Shown: positions 1-7,523, counted from the stretch's first letter. The stretch is DNA of 10,754 nucleotides from Promethearchaeota archaeon (GCA_016839845.1 JAEOTL010000209.1:1-10754); one strand, 5' to 3'. Made by a program: numbers and translations. The notes: generated by a model not told the origin, from the letters alone.

Positions 1-22
1 ATAAAATACAGTTCTATTATCT

Positions 23-817
23 TTAAATTGAATTTAAAAATTTACATGCCTTTTTAACCTTTGAAATTTTACTTTCGAAGTAGTTCAAAGAATGAGAATC
101 TGACCCAACAAAAAATTTCCCCCCATCTTCTTTCAATTGTAATATCACTTGTTTAGAAGGAAAGCTATGCCCAATTGAAAATCTTTCTCCAGATAAATTA
201 TATTCAATGCGAAGATTATTTTGTATACAAAGGTTTCCAAGATCAATTATTCTCTGTTCGCTTACATCACAATCTTCTTCAGGCTTTATATCATTTTCAT
301 TAATATATCGGAAGATTGTATCAAGATGGCAAACATTCTTAAATATTTTTGAATTAATCATCATTTCATACGTATGAAAATATTGATCAATAACACTTTT
401 CATTGATATCTTCTCTAATAAATCTAATAATCTATCTCTCTGAGTTATTGGATAATTAAAAATCCATTCGTGTATAGTGCCCGCAATAAAATCAATCTCC
501 TTTTCGTAATCGTCCATCAATTCCAATAACTCAATTTCTTTCTCCTGGTAATATTCCACTTCAAGCCCGCTGTAAATAAAATCATATGTCTCTTTTAAAT
601 CATCAATTTCTTCAAGGTAGTTATCAATATTTCCGTTATAAAATGGATTCTTCTTATCAGTTTCAATATAATATAGCTCATAATGTTCAAGAAAACAAAC
701 ATTAATTTCATATCTCTCCGCAATTGCTATATAGTCTTCAAAAGTAGGTCCATCATCGGGGACATCAGCACTCCAGCTAGCTGTATGAACGTGATAATCA
801 GTAAACTTAAACTTCAT
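23..817 (-). CDS. PHP-domain phosphoesterase, histidinol-phosphatase-like
   Basis: A 264-residue soluble protein of the PHP metallo-phosphoesterase superfamily, close in length to HisK-type histidinol phosphatases (about 260-270 residues). The metal-binding motifs occur in the usual order: DYHVHT (D7, H9, H11), LEHYE (H45), GLEVEY (E86), GTIHEW (H116), CHLD (H164, D166) and GSDSH (D240, H242). This near-complete set implies an active metal-dependent phosphatase, probably trinuclear as known for the family. HisK enzymes convert L-histidinol phosphate to histidinol, but no other his gene is in the window, so the substrate is uncertain. A nucleotide or sugar phosphate is possible. The ATG start places the HxH motif directly at the N terminus, as is usual. 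No Shine-Dalgarno site is visible. The gene lies 49 bases downstream of the CoA-transferase/GNAT gene, but a T-rich tract between them makes strict co-transcription doubtful. Confidence 0.85.
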   Translation of the reverse strand: MKFKFTDYHVHTASWSADVPDDGPTFEDYIAIAERYEINVCFLEHYELYYIETDKKNPFYNGNIDNYLEEIDDLKETYDFIYSGLEVEYYQEKEIELLELMDDYEKEIDFIAGTIHEWIFNYPITQRDRLLDLLEKISMKSVIDQYFHTYEMMINSKIFKNVCHLDTIFRYINENDIKPEEDCDVSEQRIIDLGNLCIQNNLRIEYNLSGERFSIGHSFPSKQVILQLKEDGGKFFVGSDSHSLNYFESKISKVKKACKFLNSI

Positions 818-842
818 TTTAGAATAAACTAAATAATATAAG

Positions 843-858
843 ATAAAAAATAAAAATA
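843..858 (-). terminator. T-rich tract after the CoA-transferase/GNAT gene
   Basis: Read on the minus strand, T5 and T6 runs separated by a single A begin nine bases after the stop codon of the fusion gene. Archaeal transcription commonly ends at U-rich tracts without a hairpin. The tract also precedes the PHP gene start by about 25-40 bases, so it may instead be part of an AT-rich promoter for that gene. Confidence 0.4.
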
Positions 859-866
859 CTTATTCC

Positions 867-2774
867 CTATTCAAATGAATCATCTTTATCGAAAAAAACC
901 TCATAAAATAGCTCTTTTTCCCCCATCTCAGGAGGGGTGATTTTTGTATATCCTCCCTGCTGAATAATTCTAACAGCATTTTTATTTTGAATATGGATAG
1001 TACCGAAAAAACCTTTAATTCCTTTTTCCTTTGCAATAATAATTAGATGCTGGTAGAGGAAGGCTCCAATACCTATACCACGATAGTCCTCTCTCACTAA
1101 AAAACTATATTCGGCAGCATTTAATTTGGGATTTAAGTAATAGGTTGCATTACCAATCATTTCCTCATTACCTATTTCGCCAACAAAAGCACCAATAGAG
1201 AAATTGGTGTTATAATCGATATTAACTTCATTCTGAGTTTTGGAATGGGTAAATTCTTTTTTCACTTCAAAAAATCGTAAGTACCTATCTCGTTCATTTA
1301 AGGAGTAATATAATTCTTTAAGTGAGGATTCATCTGTTGTTTTAACAGGTCTGATTTTTATTTTCTCATTATTTCTAGCCAAATAGATGGTTTCATACTC
1401 AACGGGATATAAACAAATACGCCCACTTTCATCACAAGAAAGCAATTGATCAGAGTATATATAATTTAACTTCTTTGCTTCCTCCAACAAAGATTGTCGG
1501 AAATCTGGATGAGCTATGCAAATTAGCTCAAGTACTCTTTCCCGTATCGATTTTCCGTGCAGAAATGCTACACCCCATTCAGTAACCACATAATGGACAT
1601 CCCCTCGGGATAACATTATTCCTGCTCCTTCATCCAAGTGAGGAACAATACGAGATTTTTTCCCATCTCTAGTTGTAGAAGGCATAATTATGATTGGTTT
1701 TCCACCTTTTGAAAATGCAGCTCCCCTCATAAAATCAATTGTTTCTCCTAATCCAGAGTAGAATTTATATCCTTCTGTGGCAGCATTCACCTGTCCGGTT
1801 AGATCAATTTGCCTCGCAGAATTAATTGAAACCATTTTTTTATTATTTCCAATATTTCTTGGATTACAAACATAATCCGAAGGAAAAAACTCTATATAGG
1901 GATTATTATCGACAAACTCATATAATTCCTTTGTCCCTAATGCGAAACTTGTTATGATCTTTTCAGGATGATAGTTCTTCCTGCGACATGTTAGCACTCC
2001 TTCCTCTATTAATGGGATAATATTATCTGTAATATAATGTGAATGCATCCCCAGATCTTTTTTATCTCCCAAATATCGTAAGGTAGCATTTGGGAGATCC
2101 CCAAACCCAATGTGAATAGTTGATTTATTTTCTACTAAGTTTGCTAAATTTTTACCGATTCTTTCAGCAATCTCATCTGGTTCATCAAAGTTAAACTCGA
2201 GTAAAGAACAATCATTATAAACATAGTAATTAATTTCTTTCATATGAATGAAACTATTTCCTAACGTTCGAGGCATTTGAGGATTAATTTCAGCAATTGT
2301 AATATATGAAGATTGAGCTACTGGTTTTGCAATATCAACATTAATACCTAATGAACAAAAGCCATATGGATCTGGTGGAGAAATTTGAATAAGGGCAACG
2401 TCGATATGTTTTCGTCCAGTTGAGAATAGTGAAGGTATTTCACTCGCATATATTGGAGTATAGTCTGCTTGTCCTTTATTAATTTCATCACGAAGAGTTT
2501 TCCCAATAAAAAAAGCATTATGTCTAAATAAATCCTCAGCTTTATCTTCAAAATACTTGTCAGGGCCAATAGTTAAGAAGTGAAGAATCTCAGTGTCAAT
2601 TAATTTTGATGAGTTTTTAATTAACTCGGAAGTTAATAATTGAGGTTCTGAACATCCAGAATCTATAAAAACTCGATTACCAGGAATTATCTTTCTAATC
2701 GCATCTTGTGCTGTTATTTCCTTATCTTTCCATTTCTCTCTCCAGTTAATATCAAAAATGCTAGAACGTGCCAT
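867..2774 (-). CDS. Acetyl-CoA hydrolase/CoA-transferase domain fused to a GNAT acetyltransferase
   Basis: A 635-residue two-domain protein. Residues about 12-440 match the acetyl-CoA hydrolase/4-hydroxybutyrate CoA-transferase family: SPPDPYGFCSLG (132-143), SINSARQIDLTGQ (316-328), GLGETIDFMRGAAFSKGGKP (341-360) and the VTEWGVA stretch (397-403). Residues about 472-620 form a GNAT domain, starting IKIRPVKTTDE, with the acetyl-CoA-binding loop YRGIGIG (564-570) and a candidate general-base glutamate, E555, in AEY. Family enzymes move CoA through a glutamate in an H-(S/T)-E motif. Here that motif reads HSH, with H246 at the glutamate position, so normal CoA-transferase chemistry may be lost. 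The fusion architecture exists in bacterial annotations, but I know of no settled function. ATG is preceded by AAGGA ten bases upstream and by a TATA-like box. The gene is divergent from acs, which suggests a role in acetate/acetyl-CoA metabolism or acetylation of Acs (inference). Confidence 0.9.
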   Translation of the reverse strand: MARSSIFDINWREKWKDKEITAQDAIRKIIPGNRVFIDSGCSEPQLLTSELIKNSSKLIDTEILHFLTIGPDKYFEDKAEDLFRHNAFFIGKTLRDEINKGQADYTPIYASEIPSLFSTGRKHIDVALIQISPPDPYGFCSLGINVDIAKPVAQSSYITIAEINPQMPRTLGNSFIHMKEINYYVYNDCSLLEFNFDEPDEIAERIGKNLANLVENKSTIHIGFGDLPNATLRYLGDKKDLGMHSHYITDNIIPLIEEGVLTCRRKNYHPEKIITSFALGTKELYEFVDNNPYIEFFPSDYVCNPRNIGNNKKMVSINSARQIDLTGQVNAATEGYKFYSGLGETIDFMRGAAFSKGGKPIIIMPSTTRDGKKSRIVPHLDEGAGIMLSRGDVHYVVTEWGVAFLHGKSIRERVLELICIAHPDFRQSLLEEAKKLNYIYSDQLLSCDESGRICLYPVEYETIYLARNNEKIKIRPVKTTDESSLKELYYSLNERDRYLRFFEVKKEFTHSKTQNEVNIDYNTNFSIGAFVGEIGNEEMIGNATYYLNPKLNAAEYSFLVREDYRGIGIGAFLYQHLIIIAKEKGIKGFFGTIHIQNKNAVRIIQQGGYTKITPPEMGEKELFYEVFFDKDDSFE

Positions 2775-2784
2775 TTCTAATTTT

Positions 2785-2789
2785 TCCTT
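2785..2789 (-). promoter_or_regulatory. Shine-Dalgarno-like site of the CoA-transferase/GNAT gene
   Basis: On the minus strand AAGGA lies ten bases before the ATG at 2774. It is one of the few purine-rich ribosome-binding-like sites in the window and supports this start codon. Confidence 0.45.
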
Positions 2790-2810
2790 GAGTATCCAAT
2801 TTTTTTAAAT

Positions 2811-2818
2811 TATAAAAA
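2811..2818 (-). promoter_or_regulatory. TATA box for the CoA-transferase/GNAT gene
   Basis: The minus strand reads TTTTTATA, a close match to the archaeal TATA consensus, 37-44 bases before the ATG. Initiation about 26 bases downstream would leave a leader of roughly 10-15 bases, just enough for the purine-rich site. It lies in the 218-base divergent region shared with acs. No convincing operator repeat was found in that region. Confidence 0.5.
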
Positions 2819-2959
2819 GTAATTCCAATCTCTTTATTAATTGTATTTTCATGAATTTAATGTTTTTGTAATTATAATTAAAATGTTTATATTCTATTCA
2901 ATTCTTTTTTGAATTAGAAGCATCCTATTAATATAAAATAAAAAATAAAAATAATTGAG

Positions 2960-2968
2960 TTTTTAAAA
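2960..2968 (+). promoter_or_regulatory. Possible TATA box for acs
   Basis: A TTTTTAAAA stretch is centred about 29 bases before the GTG at 2993 and 41 before the ATG at 3005. This is right for a leaderless or short-leader transcript. A second candidate, ATATAAAA at 2931-2938, would give a leader of about 35 bases. The region is so AT-rich that either match could be accidental. Confidence 0.3.
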
Positions 2969-2992
2969 AAATTTGAATTTTGAAATTTAAGA

Positions 2993-4984
2993 GTGAAAGA
3001 AACAATGTCTAAAGAAGAAAGAATGAAAAGCATACTCACAGAAAATCGTATATTTGATCCAGTCGAACTCAATCCTGAGTACATTAAAACCGGTATGTCA
3101 ATGGAAGAATATAAAACCCTCTATAAGCAATCTATTGATGATATGGAAGGCTTTTGGGGTGATCAAGCTAAATCCATTGACTGGTTTCAACCTTATGATA
3201 AAGTTTGGGAGAAGACTGATCTTTTCCCAGGCAAGTGGTTTGTAGGAGGAAAGTTAAATGTTGCCTATAACTGCTTGGATAGACACGTAAAAGCAGGACG
3301 AGGTAAAAAGACAGCACTTATATGGGAAGCTGATGAGCCCGGACAAGTGAAAAAGTACACCTATGAAGCATTATTAAAGGAAGTCTCCAAGGTTGCGAAC
3401 GGAATGAAAAACCTTGGATTAAAAAAAGGTGATAGAGTAACAATATGGTTACCAATGATTCCTGAACTTGCGATAATAATGTTAGCATGCGCTAGAATCG
3501 GTGTTATTCACTCGATAGTATTTGGTGGTTTCTCGAAAGAGGCAGTAAAAGACAGAATTGAAGATTCTGATTCTCGTCTTCTTTTTACTAGTGATGAAAC
3601 TGTTAGATCCGGAAAATTCTATCCTAAAATGGCCGATGTTGTGCAAATTATTGATAAGGTTCCCACTATTGAAAAAGTTATAGTTGTCCAACGCTCTGGA
3701 AGAGAGGTTTCTCATTCAAAAAAAGATATCTGGTATCACGACTTCATCGATGGTATGAGTGAAGAATGTGAACCCGAAATGATGGATTCTGAAGATACCC
3801 TTTTTATTTTATACACCAGTGGAACGACTGGTAAACCTAAAGGGGTAAAACATACAACAGCAGGATATATTTTATATACATCATTTACACATAAAGTCGT
3901 TTTCAATTATCAAGAAGGAGATATTTGGTACTGCACTGCTGATATTGGGTGGATAACTGGACATTCCTATATTGTCTATGGACCACTTGCAAATGGAGCA
4001 ACGAGTTTAATGTTTGAAGGGGTTCCTACATATCCTGATGTTGATCGCTTCTGGGATATAGTTGAGCGACATATGGTTACCCATTTCTATACAGCCCCCA
4101 CAGCCATTAGAGCTATAATGAGGTATGGGGACGACCCCGTAAAAAAGCATGATCTCAGCTCTTTAAAGGTCTTAGGGACTGTAGGTGAACCTATAAATCC
4201 AGAAGCTTGGACGTGGTATCATAGGGTTATCGGGAATAGCCGATGTCCTATAGTTGACACTTATTGGCAAACCGAAACGGGGGGATTTATAATGACCCCC
4301 ATAGCAACAGCAACACCGACAAAACCAGGATCTTGTTGTATGCCCTTTTTAGGAATAAAACCAATTATCTTCGACCTCGAAGGAGAAGAAGTCACCGAAC
4401 CCGATGAAGGGGGTTATTTTGCAATGGCACAGCCATGGCCGGGTATGTTGAGAGACGTATGGGGTAACACCGAAAGATTCAAATCAACGTATCTTGAAAA
4501 ATATCCTGGTCATTACTATACGGGAGATGGAGCTCGGAGAGATCAAGATGGTTATTACTGGATTTTAGGTAGACTCGATGATGTTATTAAGGTATCTGGG
4601 CATCGAATCGGCACGATGGAAGTTGAAAGTGCTTTGGTGTCACACTCTCAAGTAGCTGAAGCTGCAGTTGCCCCATTTCCGCATAAAATTAAAGGTCAGG
4701 CAATTTATGCCTACGTGACATTGATGCAGGGAATTGAAAAGTCAGCAAAGTTATCTAAGGAAATTCGAATGCATGTTAGGCAAGAAATCGGACCCGTTTT
4801 TCAACCAGATGTCATCCAATTTGCTGATGCTTTACCGAAAACCAGAAGTGGAAAGATTATGCGTAGAATATTAAAAGCAATTGCTGCAGGAAATGATATT
4901 GGAAATGTGACAACTCTAGCTGATCCCTCAGTTGTGGATGATCTAATTGCAGAACGAAAGAAAATGGATATTGAAGTAGGTTAA
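2993..4984 (+). CDS. acs: AMP-forming acetyl-CoA synthetase
   Basis: Cytoplasmic enzyme that activates acetate with ATP and CoA to acetyl-CoA, AMP and PPi through acetyl-AMP. The 663 residues are close to the usual Acs length of about 650. All core adenylate-forming motifs are present: TSGTTGKPKG (275-284), YWQTETGG (424-431), YTGDGARRDQDGYYWILGRLDD (509-530), the hinge stretch VIKVSGHRIG (531-540) and LPKTRSGKIMRRILK (614-628). W425 aligns with the tryptophan that limits the Salmonella Acs pocket to acetate or propionate, so acetate is the likely substrate. K621 in RSGK is the catalytic lysine that bacterial Pat enzymes acetylate to inactivate Acs. The first start is GTG at 2993. An in-frame ATG at 3005, preceded by GAGTGA, is an equally good candidate and gives 659 residues. 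A T-rich terminator follows. Divergent from the CoA-transferase/GNAT gene. Confidence 0.96.
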   Translation: MKETMSKEERMKSILTENRIFDPVELNPEYIKTGMSMEEYKTLYKQSIDDMEGFWGDQAKSIDWFQPYDKVWEKTDLFPGKWFVGGKLNVAYNCLDRHVKAGRGKKTALIWEADEPGQVKKYTYEALLKEVSKVANGMKNLGLKKGDRVTIWLPMIPELAIIMLACARIGVIHSIVFGGFSKEAVKDRIEDSDSRLLFTSDETVRSGKFYPKMADVVQIIDKVPTIEKVIVVQRSGREVSHSKKDIWYHDFIDGMSEECEPEMMDSEDTLFILYTSGTTGKPKGVKHTTAGYILYTSFTHKVVFNYQEGDIWYCTADIGWITGHSYIVYGPLANGATSLMFEGVPTYPDVDRFWDIVERHMVTHFYTAPTAIRAIMRYGDDPVKKHDLSSLKVLGTVGEPINPEAWTWYHRVIGNSRCPIVDTYWQTETGGFIMTPIATATPTKPGSCCMPFLGIKPIIFDLEGEEVTEPDEGGYFAMAQPWPGMLRDVWGNTERFKSTYLEKYPGHYYTGDGARRDQDGYYWILGRLDDVIKVSGHRIGTMEVESALVSHSQVAEAAVAPFPHKIKGQAIYAYVTLMQGIEKSAKLSKEIRMHVRQEIGPVFQPDVIQFADALPKTRSGKIMRRILKAIAAGNDIGNVTTLADPSVVDDLIAERKKMDIEVG

Positions 4985-4990
4985 ACCTAA

Positions 4991-5009
4991 TTTTTTTTTC
5001 AATTTTTTT
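4991..5009 (+). terminator. Poly-T terminator after acs
   Basis: Two T runs (T9, then T7) separated by CAA begin six bases after the acs stop codon. There is no hairpin, as expected for archaeal U-tract termination. The next gene is convergent on the other strand, so a terminator is expected here. Confidence 0.7.
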
Positions 5010-5128
5010 ATTTAATCTATGTGTTTGTTAGTGAATTCAGAAATTTAATATATTTATATTTTATAACTTTTAAGTCTAATTTGAAAATTTCTTCAAGAGT
5101 TTTAAGATTTAAAAGAAATTTATGATTA

Positions 5129-5581
5129 TTAAGAATCCATAAGATTTTTCAGATGATTTTTAAGTTGTACTTCCAATTCGGGATTTGCAGGAAACCCGCT
5201 TTTCAAATTCTTAGAAATTTCACTATTCAAAAAAGTTTCTAAATTCTCAATACTTTCTAAATGTTCGACTAAATGTTCGATATCTTCCTCATTCTTTATT
5301 ATTTGTGTTAAATACACATACTTTATAATGGTAGTAGCTTCACTTACATTTGTGGCGCCTATTACAAGAGCAGTGTCCTCCTTAAAGAAGTTGCCAGAAT
5401 AACTAAAAATATTATCATTACCCCATTTCTTAATTTTAAACTTCAAAAAATCTAACACCCCTAATATATCTAATGGGTTTTTTTTTTTCTCAAGTTTAAA
5501 GAAAACTCCCGCTTTTTCCTCCTTTTCATACTGACTATGTAAGGTTTCAATACTGTCAAGGTACTCAGTTGTATCTGGCAT
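5129..5581 (-). CDS. Unrecognised 150-residue protein downstream of a Roadblock gene
   Basis: I do not recognise this protein. It has no signal peptide or membrane segment. The N-terminal 24 residues are acidic and probably helical. A central part (about 25-95) alternates hydrophobic stretches such as AGVFFKLE, NIFSYSG and TALVIGATNVSEATTIIKYVYL, suggesting a small alpha/beta fold. The last 50 residues are charged and helical. It lies 59 bases downstream of the Roadblock/LC7 gene on the same strand, so they may be co-transcribed and the products may interact (inference). The coding strand carries an 11-base A run over codons 32-35 (KKKN). The sequence reads through sensibly on both sides, so I take it as intact. 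The ATG start has no clear ribosome-binding site. Coding status rests on the long open frame and protein-like composition. Confidence 0.65.
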   Translation of the reverse strand: MPDTTEYLDSIETLHSQYEKEEKAGVFFKLEKKKNPLDILGVLDFLKFKIKKWGNDNIFSYSGNFFKEDTALVIGATNVSEATTIIKYVYLTQIIKNEEDIEHLVEHLESIENLETFLNSEISKNLKSGFPANPELEVQLKNHLKNLMDS

Positions 5582-5599
5582 AAATTATCAAATCTGTTA

Positions 5600-5620
5600 G
5601 AAATTTTTAATCTAAATTTC
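5600..5620. repeat. Inverted repeat GAAATTT-7-AAATTTC in the gap before the 150-residue gene
   Basis: Seven-base perfect arms (5600-5606 and 5614-5620) surround a seven-base loop, 19-39 bases before the ATG of the 150-residue protein. This is where its TATA box would lie if it had its own promoter. It could be an operator or a weak RNA hairpin. In sequence this AT-rich it could also be chance. Confidence 0.3.
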
Positions 5621-5640
5621 AATAATAATGTCACAGTAAG

Positions 5641-6024
5641 TTAATTAGAAGATCTTAAATTTTCTAATGTTTGATCCAACTTATCCAAAACATAACTTGC
5701 ATTAGATTCTTCGTTTAGAATAAAGATAACGAATGAATCTTTAGATACCTCAACAAACAAAATTGTAACTTCATTAAAATCAGCTATTATTTTTATGATT
5801 TTTTGAGATCCTAAATTCATTCCCAATCCTATCGCACTTTCTAAAACTGAAGCGCACATTGATGCAAATCCTGACATGTCGAATTCATCTTGTATGTTTT
5901 GGTATATCAACTCTCCATTTCGTTTGGCAAAGATAACTCCTGCAAAATTACCTCTCTCTTTTAATGTATTCAGGAGGTGAATTTTTTTTTCTACCAAATG
6001 TGTCTCATTTTGTTTTTCGTTCAT
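5641..6024 (-). CDS. Roadblock/LC7-domain protein
   Basis: A 127-residue protein that is essentially one Roadblock/LC7 domain, the alpha/beta dimerisation fold of dynein light chains, MglB and Ragulator subunits. The order is visible: helix (about 11-24), paired strands FAGVIFAK and GELIYQNI (27-44), long helix (50-71, MSGFASMCASVLESAIGLGM), strands KIIKIIAD, VTILFVEV and SFVIFIL (75-103), and a final helix (107-123). Such proteins usually dimerise and bind or regulate small Ras-like GTPases. A Rab-like GTPase gene lies about 1.5 kb away on the other strand, so a partnership is possible but unproven. An AT-rich TATA candidate sits about 32 bases before the ATG, and no Shine-Dalgarno site is seen. 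The 150-residue gene follows 59 bases downstream. Confidence 0.82.
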   Translation of the reverse strand: MNEKQNETHLVEKKIHLLNTLKERGNFAGVIFAKRNGELIYQNIQDEFDMSGFASMCASVLESAIGLGMNLGSQKIIKIIADFNEVTILFVEVSKDSFVIFILNEESNASYVLDKLDQTLENLRSSN

Positions 6025-6050
6025 ATCGATATTGACATAGGAAATTTAGA

Positions 6051-6066
6051 AAATATAATATAATAA
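6051..6066 (-). promoter_or_regulatory. TATA-like region for the Roadblock gene
   Basis: The minus strand reads TTATTATATTATATTT, 27-42 bases before the ATG at 6024. This spacing suits a leaderless or short-leader archaeal transcript. It supports separate transcription from the DUF362 gene that ends at 6154. Confidence 0.4.
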
Positions 6067-6153
6067 TTGTTTAACATATAAGAATTACATGAACAATCGT
6101 CCAAAAATTATTTTCTCTATTCCACCCAAGATTTCTCTCCAACTAGATCTTAA

Positions 6154-7308
6154 CTAACTAAAAACTCCTGTAAATCCCTTGGTCTTTGGTTTAATTGCAT
6201 TTTCACTACAAAGCTCTGCACAACAAAAACAGGAGATACATTTTTTACGTATAAATACTGGATGATTTGTGGTATCAAATTCTATTGCCTTAGCAGCACA
6301 GTTTTTAGCACATTCACCACACATAATGCACTTATCTTTTATTAATTTCGGAATTTTCTTAATTATTTTATATCCTATATGTCCTGACATATATGCGATA
6401 AAACTCGTAAAACTACTTCCCGGTACTTTAAATTTCGGGGTTCGCTTTTTAGCTTCCTCAAGATCCATTCCTAGAATTTCTATATTCTCTAGATTTCCTA
6501 CTCCTAAATTTCTCTCTATTGCATTTGTGATATGTGGAACTGATTTTGTTTTTACTTTTCCAATTTCCAAGGCTATTACATCCAAAGCTAATTCATCGGT
6601 CCCAACAAGAATTAAATCCCAAGATTTCATTGAACCACCACCAGGACCAAACCTACCTTCCATTATTTCCTGTAAATCGTAAACTGTTAATCTATGTGGT
6701 TTATTCCTAACGACCCAAGAGTAATTATCAGCAAGCACTTCCCCAAATTGTTCCGAAGTTTTTCCAAATAAATGATAATGTGCTTTTAAACCTCCAGGAA
6801 TGATGCCCCAATAATTTTTCAAAGCTCCAGTCATCGTTGCTTCCACATGAGATTTTAAACGGGGTAAGTTGATTAAGATGTCACAATCTTTAACAGCTTT
6901 TGCCACAAGAATTGTTTTTAACCTTGACGCACCAGGAATATTCTCCTGGATGGGGACTGCACTTTCGAAATCTATGAAGTTTATTCCATACTTTTCACAA
7001 ATGTCATAAATACCGATTTCTTTTGCCACATCCGATCCTACTTTTTCAGATTGACCAGGAGAGTCCCCAAGATATATGTTATTCATTGAAACACCTATTT
7101 GTTTAAGAAAAGAAAGAACCCCTTCAACAAAAGCTGGTTGCGTACACGCATCCTTTTTTGTTGTCAATAAATTTGGTTTTAAAAGGATGTTTTTAGCTTC
7201 AGTAAATTCAAATCGAAATTTACCCTCTAGTAGCTTAATGGCATTGGAAACTGCTTCAGGGATGGAATCATAATCTTTAGTATTTACAATACTTATTGTT
7301 GCACTCAT
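6154..7308 (-). CDS. DUF362 protein with C-terminal 2x[4Fe-4S] ferredoxin domain
   Basis: A 384-residue protein of the DUF362 family, with a C-terminal ferredoxin module. The DUF362 part (about 1-300) shows typical blocks: LLKPNLLT (42-49), GDSPGQ (81-86), INLPRLKSH (146-154), TGALKNYWGIIPG (160-172), HRLTVYDL (205-212), GPGGGS (221-226) and ALDVIALEIG (241-250). Residues 327-367 carry two CxxCxxCxxxC motifs (C327, C330, C333, C337; C357, C360, C363, C367), predicting two [4Fe-4S] clusters. The family lacks a well-established reaction, so redox or electron-transfer activity is inferred from the clusters. There is no signal peptide or clear membrane helix, so it should be cytoplasmic. The ATG start fits the family N terminus (ISIVNTKDYD). 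It is transcribed away from the Rab-like GTPase gene across a 266-base gap. Confidence 0.88.
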   Translation of the reverse strand: MSATISIVNTKDYDSIPEAVSNAIKLLEGKFRFEFTEAKNILLKPNLLTTKKDACTQPAFVEGVLSFLKQIGVSMNNIYLGDSPGQSEKVGSDVAKEIGIYDICEKYGINFIDFESAVPIQENIPGASRLKTILVAKAVKDCDILINLPRLKSHVEATMTGALKNYWGIIPGGLKAHYHLFGKTSEQFGEVLADNYSWVVRNKPHRLTVYDLQEIMEGRFGPGGGSMKSWDLILVGTDELALDVIALEIGKVKTKSVPHITNAIERNLGVGNLENIEILGMDLEEAKKRTPKFKVPGSSFTSFIAYMSGHIGYKIIKKIPKLIKDKCIMCGECAKNCAAKAIEFDTTNHPVFIRKKCISCFCCAELCSENAIKPKTKGFTGVFS

Positions 7309-7335
7309 CTTTAATCAAAATTACAAATTTTACCC

Positions 7336-7349
7336 GAAATTAAAATTTC
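7336..7349 (-). promoter_or_regulatory. Palindromic AT-rich element, possible DUF362 promoter
   Basis: GAAATT-AA-AATTTC is a near-perfect palindrome 28-41 bases before the DUF362 ATG. It overlaps the place where a TATA box (ATTTTAATTT on the minus strand) would be for a leaderless transcript. It may combine TATA and operator functions, or be chance in AT-rich DNA. Confidence 0.3.
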
Positions 7350-7515
7350 ACTCTCATTGGAAGTTAAGCTTTAATAAACTAAAAACCAATCATTTTTAAA
7401 AATTAAAACTACTATTATCTAAAATATTATTTATAGTTAAAATTATATTAATTTTATACTAATTCTACACTAGTTAGACCAAAATAATTCAATTGACACA
7501 AGGTTGATTTAAGAG

Positions 7516-7523
7516 TAAAAATA
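7516..7523 (+). promoter_or_regulatory. Possible TATA box for the small GTPase gene
   Basis: TAAAAATA is centred about 55 bases before the ATG at 7575. Initiation about 26 bases downstream would leave a leader near 29 bases, containing AGGAT at 7562-7566, a weak Shine-Dalgarno candidate eight bases before the start. Other AT-rich candidates exist at 7430-7460. Confidence 0.25.

Noticed and set aside
2900..2915. AATTC-T6-GAATT inverted repeat in the acs divergent region
   Set aside because: Only five-base arms in highly AT-rich DNA. Not convincing as an operator or hairpin.
5972..5980. Near-perfect Shine-Dalgarno AGGAGGTGA on the plus strand
   Set aside because: It lies antisense inside the Roadblock gene. 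The next suitable ATG is 17 bases on and opens only a frame of about 20 codons, so it is most likely chance.
6089..6157. Plus-strand 22-codon open frame between the Roadblock and DUF362 genes
   Set aside because: Very short, no ribosome-binding site, and no recognisable protein features.
6269..6682. Plus-strand open frame of 137 codons opposite the DUF362 gene
   Set aside because: It is an antisense shadow of a well-supported family member. Its translation has no recognisable features, and the minus-strand frame explains the sequence.
7360..7396. ATTGG...CCAAT inverted pair upstream of the GTPase gene
   Set aside because: Five-base arms with a spacer of more than 25 bases are expected by chance.
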